A stretch of 13,029 nucleotides of DNA from Ochromonadaceae sp. CCMP2298 (taxonomy: Eukaryota; Sar; Synurophyceae; Ochromonadales; Ochromonadaceae): assembly GCA_026770595.1 (NCBI GenBank), contig MU634346.1, positions 1 to 13,029 on the forward strand, read 5' to 3'. Made by a program: the position numbers and the translations under genes. Positions 1 to 7,121 of the stretch are shown one piece after another (positions within the stretch are counted from its first letter, which is position 1; each line of letters opens with the position of its first letter). A model generated the notes under the pieces. That model did no database searches and was not told the origin of the DNA. It saw only the letters and a program-made list of their open reading frames with translations.

Positions 1-203
1 GGGGGGGGGGAGGGGTGTGTTTGTGTGCGTGGATGTGTGTGTGTATGTGTGGGGGCTTGATTCGTGAGGAGAGTCGATCTCAGGTAAATGGTACTGCGGT
101 GTACAGGAGGCAAAAGGCAATAGACACTAATACATCCCCACTTATGCATAAGATCATACATCGTAGATCGTAGATCGTATAGATAGGCGAGAGATAGTCT
201 TAC
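1..203. other. G/T-rich, probably intronic or intergenic sequence
   Basis: The window opens with a run of ten G followed by GT-rich simple sequence to about position 55. Three tandem copies of a 7-base ATCGTAG-type motif lie near 163-180. Nothing here could be read as a convincing exon on either strand, although the 3' part of the minus-strand C2 gene should lie in this direction or beyond the window edge. Confidence 0.5.
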
Positions 204-621
204 CGCGGTGGCCGTGCGCATCATCTGGTTGCCATGCTTGAGCTTCACCACCGCGTACTGTGGCATAGGTGAAGGGAGGGGAGGTGAGTGGAGGGGAGGG
301 AAGGGGAGTGGAGTGCGGATACATCAAACAGGGTGTAGGGATGGCGGAGAGTGCAGATGGAGCAGTTAGGCAGTTGGGGGCATCAAGGGGCGGTTATGGA
401 TTGATGCGTGCTACCATCTGCTATCCATCATATACACATGTACTGCACGCGTACTGTATTCGTTCTCTACCCATACTCTTATCATACACACTCATTCGCA
501 TGTACTGTACTCTAATATACACTCATTCACATGTACTGTACTCATACATATATACCCACCAGCATGGTTCCAGCGGGGGCGTTCAAGTCATACGCGTGCT
601 GAATGCGGACGTAGAGGCGCC
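204..621 (-). CDS. C2-domain protein, two internal exons (partial gene)
   Basis: Two short minus-strand exons join in frame. Exon A is 621-560, after a long pyrimidine tract ending in CAG and before a GTGGGT donor. It reads RLYVRIQHAYDLNAPAGTML. Exon B is 257-204, between acceptor CCACAG and donor GTAAGA, and reads YAVVKLKHGNQMMRTATA. Exon A has two bases completing an upstream codon; exon B is in phase 0 at both ends. Together they resemble the first half of a C2 domain (strand-LYVRI-xxAxDL-loop, then YxVVKL-xxxxxRTxT), a fold used for calcium-dependent or calcium-independent membrane binding. The usual SDP before the tyrosine is absent, so a micro-exon or different splice site may be missed in the 302-base intron. 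The expected NPxWNE continuation was not found below 204. A possible upstream exon lies around 1150-1250 but could not be fixed. The family call is an inference from about 38 residues. Confidence 0.45.
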
Positions 622-623
622 CT

Positions 624-1008
624 GAGAGTGAGAGAGTGAGGGTGTGAGAGTGTGAGGGTGTAAGGGTGTGAGAGAGTGAGGGTGTGAGAGAGTGAGGGTG
701 TGAGAGTGTGAGGGTGTAAGGGTGTGAGAGAGTGAGGGTGTGAGAGTGTGAGAGAGTGAGGGTGTGAGAGTGTGAGGGTGTAAGGGTGTGAGAGAGTGAG
801 GGTGTGAGAGAGTGAGGGTGTGAGAGTGTGAGGGTGTGAGGGTGTGAGAGAGTGAGGGTGTGAGAGTGTGAGAGAGTGAGGGTGTGAGAGTGTGAGGGTG
901 TAAGGGTGTGAGAGAGTGAGGGTGTGAGGGTGTGACAGTGTGAGAGTGTGAGAGAGTGAGGGTGTGAGAGTGTGAGAGTGTGAGGGTGTAAGGGTGTAAG
1001 GGTGTGAG
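624..1008. repeat. Minisatellite of 8-bp monomers in 120-bp higher-order units
   Basis: The whole stretch parses into 8-base monomers: A = gagagagt, B and D = gagggtgt, C = gagagtgt, E = aagggtgt. They are arranged as ABCDE-AB-ABCDE-ABC, exactly 120 bases. The first unit is 630-749 and the second 750-869; they differ by one visible substitution (E becomes gagggtgt near 834-841). A third unit starts at 870 and degenerates after about 925. On the minus strand this forms a long pyrimidine tract ending at the acceptor of the C2-gene exon at 621, so it probably lies in an intron of that gene. Two or more rounds of unequal exchange or slippage on a 120-base unit would explain the pattern. Confidence 0.95.
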
Positions 1009-1010
1009 AT

Positions 1011-1674
1011 GTAGTGTGGCGGCAGGAGGGGGGGGTAAAGTAGAGGGGAAATGAAAGGGGGGATAAACTAGAGTATAAGGGCCATTAGAAGGATAGAAGG
1101 GCTTTCAGGGCGACTCTGCTACAAGGTGTCACGACTACACACCTCGGTGGACATCGGGCGAAAGATCAGCCAGTTCGCTTGTTCCGCTCTTCGGCTGGCA
1201 GGGCAAACAGCTAGCCGCAAGAGGGCGACAGCTCGTATGCAAGCCAATGCCTGAGATGGGGGATTTAGAGGAGAGAATGAATCGGCGGGATCAGGTGGGG
1301 AGGAAAGAGTCTGGTGGGTACACTGCTGCATCTACGCAGACTGACCGCATCTGCCGCAGATCTGGTGCTTCGACGTGATCTGGTCCAGGGGAGACCAGTA
1401 GTTCCTGCACAGATCGCATGACAGCTTCCCAGAATGGTCCCGCTCGAACTGGTGTGCATCGGCATCTCCTACTTTCCCTCCTACTTTCGGACTCTCCATT
1501 GCTGATCGCGACCTTAAGACCAGCCACGCAAGCGCCGCCGCTTCAGTGACGCAAAACCTCTCTGAGACGGACCACCTTCAAGGTCGAATGAACCTGAACA
1601 GCTACACACCAATCCCTTCTGTTCACACTTCCGATACGAGGACATCGAGGAACTAAAGGCGCGTGAATCACATG
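1011..1674. other. No supportable gene; possible unassigned exons
   Basis: This stretch of about 660 bases holds G-rich sequence (1015-1080) and then balanced sequence. Short open frames of 60 to 80 codons exist on both strands, but none matches a family I recognise and none shows a convincing pair of splice sites. A plus-strand frame from about 1109 to a TGA near 1252 and a minus-strand stretch at about 1250-1150 are the most coding-like. The latter could supply an upstream exon of the C2 gene, since it can end in phase 1 at a GAG-GTGTGT donor. I leave both unannotated. Confidence 0.4.
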
Positions 1675-1875
1675 CCTACGACATCACATCAACTGCTCAC
1701 AATAGTTGGGAATCAGTCCCAGGTTCCTTTTAAGGAACCTGGGACTTAAAAAAGAATTCATGGCCAATAAAAAAAACAGTTGCACACAAGGAAGCTCCTG
1801 GAGCTCCCACAAAATCGTGCGAGCCGAGTCGAAGCAGGCGACAATTCAAACTCGAAGCAGAGCAGGCAAAGGATC
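1675..1875 (+). repeat. Dispersed ~200-bp hairpin repeat, copy 1
   Basis: This is a direct repeat of 3553-3764, about 90% identical or better by eye, running from cctacgacatcacatc to ggatc. It contains a 32-base palindrome with 15-base arms (AGTCCCAGGTTCCTT) around a TT loop, then an A/T-rich stretch with a CCAAT motif and a run of A, then a G/C-balanced part. Relative to copy 2 it lacks a 7-base aaaagtt insertion after cacaat and a 4-base gagg, the latter breaking the reading frame that stays open in copy 2. It ends 15 bases before the PC4 start codon, so it probably forms that gene's promoter or 5' leader. I see no terminal inverted repeats or clear target-site duplication. Confidence 0.9.
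1729..1755. promoter_or_regulatory. Perfect-arm hairpin (TT loop) inside repeat copy 1
   Basis: A near-perfect palindrome lies around this position (full extent about 1714-1745): arms AGTCCCAGGTTCCTT and AAGGAACCTGGGACT around TT. It could form a cruciform or an RNA hairpin, or act as a dyad protein-binding site. Whether it is regulatory is inferred only from its position about 145-180 bases upstream of the PC4 ATG. Coordinates are approximate. Confidence 0.6.
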
Positions 1876-1890
1876 TTGTTGTTGAGAGAG

Positions 1891-2362
1891 ATGTCATCGG
1901 AGAAGAAGAGAGCCAGCGACGGCGAGGTAGCCACTGAAGAAGGAAAGAAAGCGAAAAAGGGGGAAGCTGTGGAGAAGGTCTACGACCTAGGTAGGCAATG
2001 AGGCATTGAGGCGTAGAGGCGTAGAGGCGTAAAAGCAAACGTAGATAAATTAATTATGGCTTTGTGAATTCACTATTTCTGCTCTCTACAGGGGGAGATA
2101 AAAAGGCCAGAGTGTCAAGCTACAAGGGGAGAGTCTACATTGATATCCGCGAGTACTACATCGATAAATCCAGTGGCAAGGAGATGCCTGGCAAGAAGGG
2201 CATCACCCTTGGCGCCGAACAGTGGGAGGCCTTCAAAGAAGTGGTACGCCATCGCACTGCAACCATCCTCTCCTCTCTGTTGCTTACCCATCACTGCAAC
2301 CTGTGTCGTCCTACCTGCAGATCCCCGACCTGGACGTGGACCTAAAGGGATCCAATGCGTAG
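1891..2362 (+). CDS. SUB1: Transcriptional coactivator PC4/SUB1
   Basis: Three exons, 1891-1990, 2092-2243 and 2321-2362, encode a 97-residue protein. Residues 1-30 are rich in Lys, Glu and Ala (MSSEKKRASDGEVATEEGKK), like the basic, phosphorylatable N-terminal tail of PC4, and would serve nuclear import. Residues about 31-97 form the PC4 single-stranded-DNA-binding domain, with KGRVYIDIREYYID, the GKKGITLGAEQWEAF segment and a short C-terminal helix ending in PDLDVDLKGSNA. PC4 proteins bind melted promoter DNA and bridge activators to the RNA polymerase II machinery; they also act in DNA repair. Introns of 101 and 77 bases have GTAGGC and GTACGC donors with CTACAG and CTGCAG acceptors. The hairpin repeat ends 15 bases upstream of the ATG. 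The upstream frame is open into the repeat, but the first ATG that gives a family-like N-terminus is 1891. Confidence 0.93.
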
Positions 2363-2705
2363 GCTCGTGCAGGGATACCCCCTCCCCCCTCTCTCATAGG
2401 CTCTGGGAGGTACAAGGGGGGGAAGGATAGCACAGTCGTACACGAGACAGCAGTAGGGTTGTATACACAGCGATTCGAATCACGTTCCACCCTGATGGCG
2501 GGCGAGGGAAGGGCTACATGTAAATCAAACAGCGTCTGCGCATTAAGCACCGTTGCTATTGAATATGACGCTTTAACGTTTTCTACAGTTGCTTTACAAA
2601 CATGTACATAGATAGGGGCGAGTTGGAAGTCGGACGCAGTAAGGGCACCAGCAGGAGCAAAGGAGTGCCAGCTGTGTGGCAAAGGAATGTGAGCCCCCCT
2701 CACAC
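2363..2705. other. Convergent intergenic spacer between PC4 and PEX4-like genes
   Basis: These 343 bases separate two stop codons facing each other. I see no AATAAA signal for either gene. A minus-strand frame of 130 codons overlaps the spacer and PC4 exon 3, but it has no recognisable domain and is treated as chance. The sequence gattcgaatc near 2471-2480 looks like a tRNA T-loop but has no pairing stem. Confidence 0.5.
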
Positions 2706-3346
2706 CTACGCAAGTGTTACTGGTGTAACTGGCTTAACTGGCCGGCAGTGTTCCTTGCAGTAGAAGCTGACGACGCTCCGGTAGGCCCGCACGTCTCCCG
2801 CCCGCAGCATGTTCCCAGCGTCGCAGTTGAGGGGACTAAGGTGTGGGAGAGGATGTGCTTAGTCCCCTGGTAGTCTCTGGTACGCCTGTGCAGTGTCAAA
2901 CAGAAGAAGTGAGCCTTACCTGTCAGGGGCAGGGTCGGAGAGCAGGGCAGCAATCGCTCTGCACGCCGAGTGCAAGCTCCATGCGGGCGACCACTCCTTC
3001 TTCAGTATGTCGAGGCAGATCTCGCCGCTCTGCGAGGAATGTAGGCTCAAATTATACTCTGGTGTGATAAACAGCTTGTTTATTCGGGTCGAATTACCTC
3101 GAAAAGCACGTTGGGGTGGAATATCTTCGACTTGAACCTGATCGAGGGCGGCACGAGCGGGTACTCTACGCCGACGCGTATCACCAGGTCGAACTCGAAA
3201 CCCTCGTAATAGGAGTCCACAGGACCCACCACCACAGCCGACCAAGATCGGATCTGCTCTGGATCTGCTGATAACGTTATTTGGTCATCATTCGTCGAGC
3301 CAAGCTGCGCCTTTTCTTTGTTCAACCGCTTCGTGCAAGACAGCAT
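2706..3346 (-). CDS. PEX4: Ubiquitin-conjugating enzyme E2, PEX4-like
   Basis: Three minus-strand exons, 3346-3098, 3029-2920 and 2835-2706, give 162 residues, the usual E2 core length. Visible E2 features are the YPLVPPSIRFKSKIFHPN segment with HPN at residues 77-79, catalytic Cys88 in GEICLDILK, and EWSPAWSLHSACRAI. The spacing from HPN to Cys is one residue longer than in most E2s and matches PEX4, as do HPNVLFESGEICLDIL and DPAPDSPLNCDAGNMLRAGD. PEX4 works with a membrane anchor (PEX22) to monoubiquitinate the PTS1 receptor PEX5 so that it returns from the peroxisome to the cytosol. Introns are 68 and 84 bases, with GTAATT and GTAAGG donors. The SKL-tailed oxidase in this window is a plausible client of the same import cycle. 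A general E2 is the alternative. No N-terminal extension is seen. Confidence 0.88.
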
Positions 3347-3452
3347 GCTCGCTAGACTCGCACCCGATGCCTGGATTCAGCGTATCAGCGACAAGATGAA
3401 GGCGATGGACCTGCGTTGTTCACTGCCAGACGAGCAACAGGAGTGGCTTTAG
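3345..3452 (+). CDS. Candidate 35-residue ORF divergent from PEX4
   Basis: A short open frame starts at an ATG that overlaps the PEX4-like start codon on the other strand (shared CATG at 3344-3347). It reads MLARLAPDAWIQRISDKM and ends EWL before TAG. The composition looks coding, with acidic and basic residues suggesting a helix, but no family is recognised. It could be an upstream ORF or first exon of the following plus-strand gene, or chance. No clear GT donor precedes its stop. Low confidence. Confidence 0.2.
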   Translation: MLARLAPDAWIQRISDKMKAMDLRCSLPDEQQEWL

Positions 3453-3519
3453 GGTGATTCAGAAAGAAGAACGTGGCCTTGATTCGGGATTGTTGACGAG
3501 CTGATGTTTCGAGATTGTG

Positions 3520-6500
3520 ATGCCTCGACAACGACTAGGAACCCCAGTGGAACCTACGACATCACATCAACTGCTCACAATAAAAGTTAGTTGGGAATCA
3601 GTCCCAGGTTCCTTAAAAGGAACCTGGGACTTAAAAAAGAATTCATGGCCAATAAAAAAAACGAGGAGTTGCACGCAAGGAAGCTCCTGGAGCTCCCACA
3701 AATCGCGCGAGCGCAAGTCGAAGCAGGCGACAATTCAAACTCGAAGCAGAGCAGGCAGAGGATCGACGCAGAAACAAGTGAAGCCTGGTCATCATTCTGT
3801 TATCATGCTGCCGCTTTACGCGCACAACTTAGGCGCGGAGTTCTACCTAGCATCTAGAGCAAAGAAGGCACGCACGATCGAGAAAATGCCCACCTCTGCA
3901 ACGATCTCCAGCAATCAACCAACAAGAGAAATCATCTGTGACTCGCAAGTGCGGGGTCAGCACTGGAGAGAGCCTATTCAATTCCGTGGAGTAGATACGT
4001 TCGATACGTACGAGCGGCCCTCCGAACCTGCTACCACACGAGCTTTCATCTGGGAGGAGATCGTCAACCACACCAAGCCCATGCTGATGGTGCCGATACC
4101 TCCGGATGTGAACCTGGAGCAGACCGGGATGACTGATCAGCTGCATGCGACGCAGAGCCTGAGCTTGAAGGCCGCCCCAGCACGCAGGAGCAGGTTCCAA
4201 TTCCGAAGTGTAGTCCTTGAGTTGAGCCCCTGTGAGAGACAGCCAGTCGAGAGCCAGCTAGTGTATCTGTCTCGGTCCTTTATCTCTGAGAGCTCCTATG
4301 TCAGCAGAGATGTGATGAAGCTCGAGAACATCCCTACTACTAACATCGACACCTGCATGGACGCGGCATGCGACGTCGAGGACATCAGGCCCTGCGCAAT
4401 ATCCGAGCTGCTCCCGGGCTTGAAGAGTATCCACATACGCCCAACGTTCCCTCTTGGGGGAGCATCTCTCGAGGGTGAGAACGTAGCGGAGATGGCCCCG
4501 CAGAGTCCCGTGGTCAGTTGGGTGCAGAAGATCTCCTCTATCTGCAACGTGACGCTCTTCCAGGAGACCCATAAGGCCGACATGGAGATCATTCTGTCAG
4601 ATGTTGGACTGGCCGTTGTAACAACTGATGCGCACCAGGGTGTGTCCATGACAGCAGTGCTGGCCACCAGCGCCAGCGTGAAGCACCTGCCCCAGCGTGC
4701 CTCGGTGCTTAGGCGCACAGTTGTATACGATACGGTGGACGTGAAGTCGTGCTGTCTGATGCCCTATGCACCCCGTCCCAAGAAGCGGGCTGCCCCCGCC
4801 ACCTCATTGCTCGACCCTCTTGTGCGGCAGCTGGAGCGCAGACGTCTTTTCCGCCAGCCCACCTCCCACTTCGCCACCTTCTTGGAGACATCCGTTAATC
4901 AGTGCTTCTCCCGCGGGGGTGACGAGGGTGCTGGTGAGGGTGCTGAGGGTGTCTGCGGACTGACTCTGGAGAGCTTCCTCCACCTCACCAGTGGGACGCC
5001 CCCCCTTGATTCCCAAGAGCCCCGAGAAGAGCAACATGACGAGCAGCAGAGAGAAGAGGTCGGGCACACGAAGAGGGGGGAAGAGGTCGGTGAGCAGAGA
5101 GACAGCGTCATGACTGCGGTGGAGCCAGTAGTCAGGGATGTACCCATTCGTGTTTCCGTGTCACGAACTCATGCACCGCCCACCACCCGCGCCACAGCTC
5201 CTCTGCCCCGGTCTATCTCCCTGCCTCTCCCCCCTCTACCCCCCCCTCCGTCTCTCCCCCCTCTGCCCCCCCCTCTTGTGTGCGCAGTGAGGAGCGTGCC
5301 GGTATCCCCCCACAGCCTTCCTATCGAGCCCTCGTTCGTCATTCCCCAGTTCGACTTAGTGGACATGGTGGATCAGCACCTGCAGCTGCAGCATATCTCC
5401 AGAGTCAGTGAGGGAGTGAGAGTGAGTGAGGGAGTGAGAGTGAGTGAGGGAGTGAAAGTGAGTGATGGTGTGAGAGTGAGTGGGGGAGTGAGAGTGAGTG
5501 GGGGAGTGAGAGTAAGTGAGGGAGTGAGAGTGAGTGAGGCGTGTGAGGTAGTGCGATCAGACCCTAACAGCAGCACTAGCAATAGCAGTAGCAGAAACGC
5601 GGATGACCCTCGTAGCTGGTGTGTGGAGAAAGCAGGGGCGGGGATAGCGGGGTCGGCGGGGACAGCACAGATCTCGGAGCGCCCTGTGCCCCCCCTCTCA
5701 TATAGAATGGAGACACCCACCCCCTCTACTGGTAGGATGCAGAAACCCACACCCATGCGACCCATCAGCGCAATCCCCACCCAGACCCAGCAGACCCAGC
5801 AGACCCAGCAGACCCAGCAGACCCAGCACGACAGAGGCTTCCTGGGCAGCGGCAGGGACATCCACATCGCAGTCTCCGAGCACATCCTAGAAGCCCACCC
5901 TGCAGTTGTGGGCAACCTCGCAGAACAAGGTATCTGCGTGGTGGACTGCCCCCTTGACGAGCCCATAACAGCCATAATCGACCCCCTCACCGCGATATGC
6001 CTCGTCCCCGCCTCCGCACTGATCGGCAGCCTCAAGGGCTTGGTCAAGTCGCTCGCAGAGGCGTCGTTCAAGTTCTCGACGATCTACCTGGTCGTGCTCC
6101 TCTCCGAACAGTCTCCTGGGCCCGCGCTGAACGACGCGCTGCTCATCCTGTGCAGATCCGTGTCCCGCTTCCCTGCCCTTGTGCCCATCGCACAGTGTGT
6201 GGGCTCCGCTCTAGGTAATACAATAACATCATCATAACCCTCCATATACGTATAACAATATAAATATATAACCCATACCATCCTCCACCCAATATCCTAC
6301 CCCTACCCCTATATAACGCATGAAACAATATAACCGAATCACTGTACAGCATTGTCAAACATGATAGGCTGCATTGTCAAGCAGGTGGTGGGGAAATACA
6401 TGGGCACAGTGGAGCAGGTAGCTGCGCTTAAGTACTGTTCGAGGTAATACCATAATAACATAATAACATAATATATACGTATATAACAATATACCCCTAC

Positions 6501-6937
6501 TTACAATCCTATACTTATACTCTTATACCCTACTATTATGTATACGTATATAATAACATAACCCATATAATCCTATATCCTACACCCTACCCCTATGACC
6601 CCATACCCAACACCCTACTTATAATCCTATACCCTACACCCTACCCCTATAACCCCCCCATACACTCAGACCCTTCCTCGCTATGGTTCCCCAATTAAGT
6701 TCCCACGTCCTGGACCACTGCAAGTATCTCCAGCTCTTCCCCACTATAAACTTCTACGTCGCTGTGGCTCTGTTGTTCCAGTACAGCCTGGCCGATCTGT
6801 CCAGCCAGCCAGCTACCGCCCTGCGCAGGTATATGGAGCAGCACTGCAGTACGGAGGCGCTGGCCGCAATGCTGGAGAAGTTCGCAGCACTGTTCGCAGC
6901 TCACTCAGGCATAGCGGTGGAGACTCACAAACAGTGA
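3520..6937 (+). CDS. SHOC1/ZIP2-like meiotic protein with XPF-like and HhH domains
   Basis: Three exons: to 6214, 6350-6443 and 6670-6937. The frame is open from ATG 3520, but 3553-3764 is the dispersed repeat, so ATG 3805 (MLPLYAHNLGAEFYLASR), giving 923 residues, is a better start; from 3520 it would be 1018. The N-terminal two thirds is unrecognised. The middle (about 5030-5830) is low complexity: Glu/Gln-rich, Pro-rich, RVSEGV repeats and QTQ repeats. From about 5850 an XPF-like fold is suggested by IHIAVSEHILEAHP, ICVVDCPLDEPITAIIDP and a hydrophobic strand pair ending IYLVVLLSEQ. No ERKxxxD nuclease motif is seen. A helix-hairpin-helix-like segment, LFPTINFYVAVALLFQYSLA, closes exon 3. 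This resembles SHOC1/ZIP2, which with SPO16 binds branched DNA to promote crossovers. FAAP24-like is the alternative. Introns are 135 and 226 bases with GTAATAC donors; AATAAA lies at 7088. Confidence 0.55.
3553..3764 (+). repeat. Dispersed ~200-bp hairpin repeat, copy 2
   Basis: This is a direct repeat of 1675-1875. It carries the same 15-base arms, here around an AA loop, and the extra aaaagtt and gagg segments. A frame in this copy reads MANKKNEELHARKLLELPQ, which faintly resembles the N-terminal helix before the zinc finger of ArfGAP/AGFG proteins; no CxxC finger follows. The copy ends about 40 bases upstream of ATG 3805 of the SHOC1-like gene, so as in copy 1 it lies in a promoter or leader position on the same strand as the gene downstream. 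Confidence 0.9.
5197..5277 (+). repeat. Proline-rich low-complexity coding segment
   Basis: The SHOC1-like frame here is a C/T-rich stretch coding for Pro and Leu in nearly regular alternation (for example LPLPPLPPPPSLPPLPPP). It is probably disordered and may offer SH3- or WW-type ligands. Runs of C suggest slippage. Confidence 0.8.
5401..5544 (+). repeat. In-frame 18-bp tandem repeat (RVSEGV x 8)
   Basis: Eight 18-base units encode hexapeptides of the form R-V-S-E/G/D-G-V inside the SHOC1-like coding exon. Units 5 and 6 are identical and carry GGG in place of GAG; unit 4 is the most diverged (KVSDGV); the last ends in Cys. Because 18 is a multiple of three, copy-number changes keep the frame. 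The GTGAG-rich motif resembles the minisatellite at 624-1008. Confidence 0.95.
5782..5826 (+). repeat. In-frame 9-bp tandem repeat (QTQ x 5)
   Basis: Five perfect copies of CAGACCCAG encode Gln-Thr-Gln. They lie just before the XPF-like part of the SHOC1-like protein and probably form a flexible linker. Confidence 0.95.
6215..6669 (+). repeat. Related A/T-rich modules in two introns of the SHOC1-like gene
   Basis: Introns 6215-6349 and 6444-6669 both begin GTAATAC followed by ATAACAT-type sequence. Both then carry a TATACGTATA palindrome (near 6246, 6474 and 6540), an ATAACCCATA block and a series of CCTACCCCTA-like units. The second intron appears to hold two such modules. The 94-base exon between them (ALSNMIGCIVKQVVGKYMGT and onward) shows no such repeats. 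Confidence 0.7.
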
Positions 6938-7087
6938 CATGGGTGTATGCGATGTGGGCATGACAGGTGTACGGTATGGGGCATGCAATATGGGGATATA
7001 GGGGGGGGAGTACGGGGCAAATCTAATCCATCTTTTCATCTGTGATTAACTGACATAATTACGGCATATCGGTTAGTATATTATATA

Positions 7088-7093
7088 AATAAA
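7088..7093 (+). terminator. Polyadenylation signal AATAAA
   Basis: AATAAA lies 151 bases after the SHOC1-like stop codon in an A/T-rich 3' region, and 29 bases before the stop of the convergent CFAP52 gene. The 3' ends of the two transcripts probably overlap or nearly touch. Confidence 0.5.
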
Positions 7094-7121
7094 AGCGTAC
7101 CTTAGGCGGCCAGGGGGGCGC

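Noticed and set aside
269-625. Plus-strand open frame of 118 codons
   Set aside because: It runs through simple CATGTACTGTACT-type sequence and is antisense to the C2 exons; its composition is that of a repeat, not a protein.
2465-2490. Possible tRNA T-loop (gattcgaatc)
   Set aside because: The flanking bases cannot form a five-pair T stem and no acceptor or anticodon arm is visible nearby.
2311-2703. Minus-strand open frame of 130 codons in the PC4/PEX4 spacer
   Set aside because: It overlaps PC4 exon 3 antisense, has no recognisable domain and sits in the 3' spacer of two well-supported genes.
3520-3804. N-terminal extension of the SHOC1-like protein through the dispersed repeat
   Set aside because: The extra 95 residues are mostly translated repeat with no family likeness; I prefer ATG 3805, though this needs transcript data to settle.
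5373-6071. Minus-strand open frame of 232 codons with Leu/Thr-Pro repeats
   Set aside because: It is the antisense reading of the coding tandem repeats in the SHOC1-like exon.
6580-6660. Telomere-like CCCTA units in the last intron of the SHOC1-like gene
   Set aside because: The units are irregular, interspersed with ATAATC and TATACC, and lie between two in-frame exons, so an interstitial telomere is not supported.
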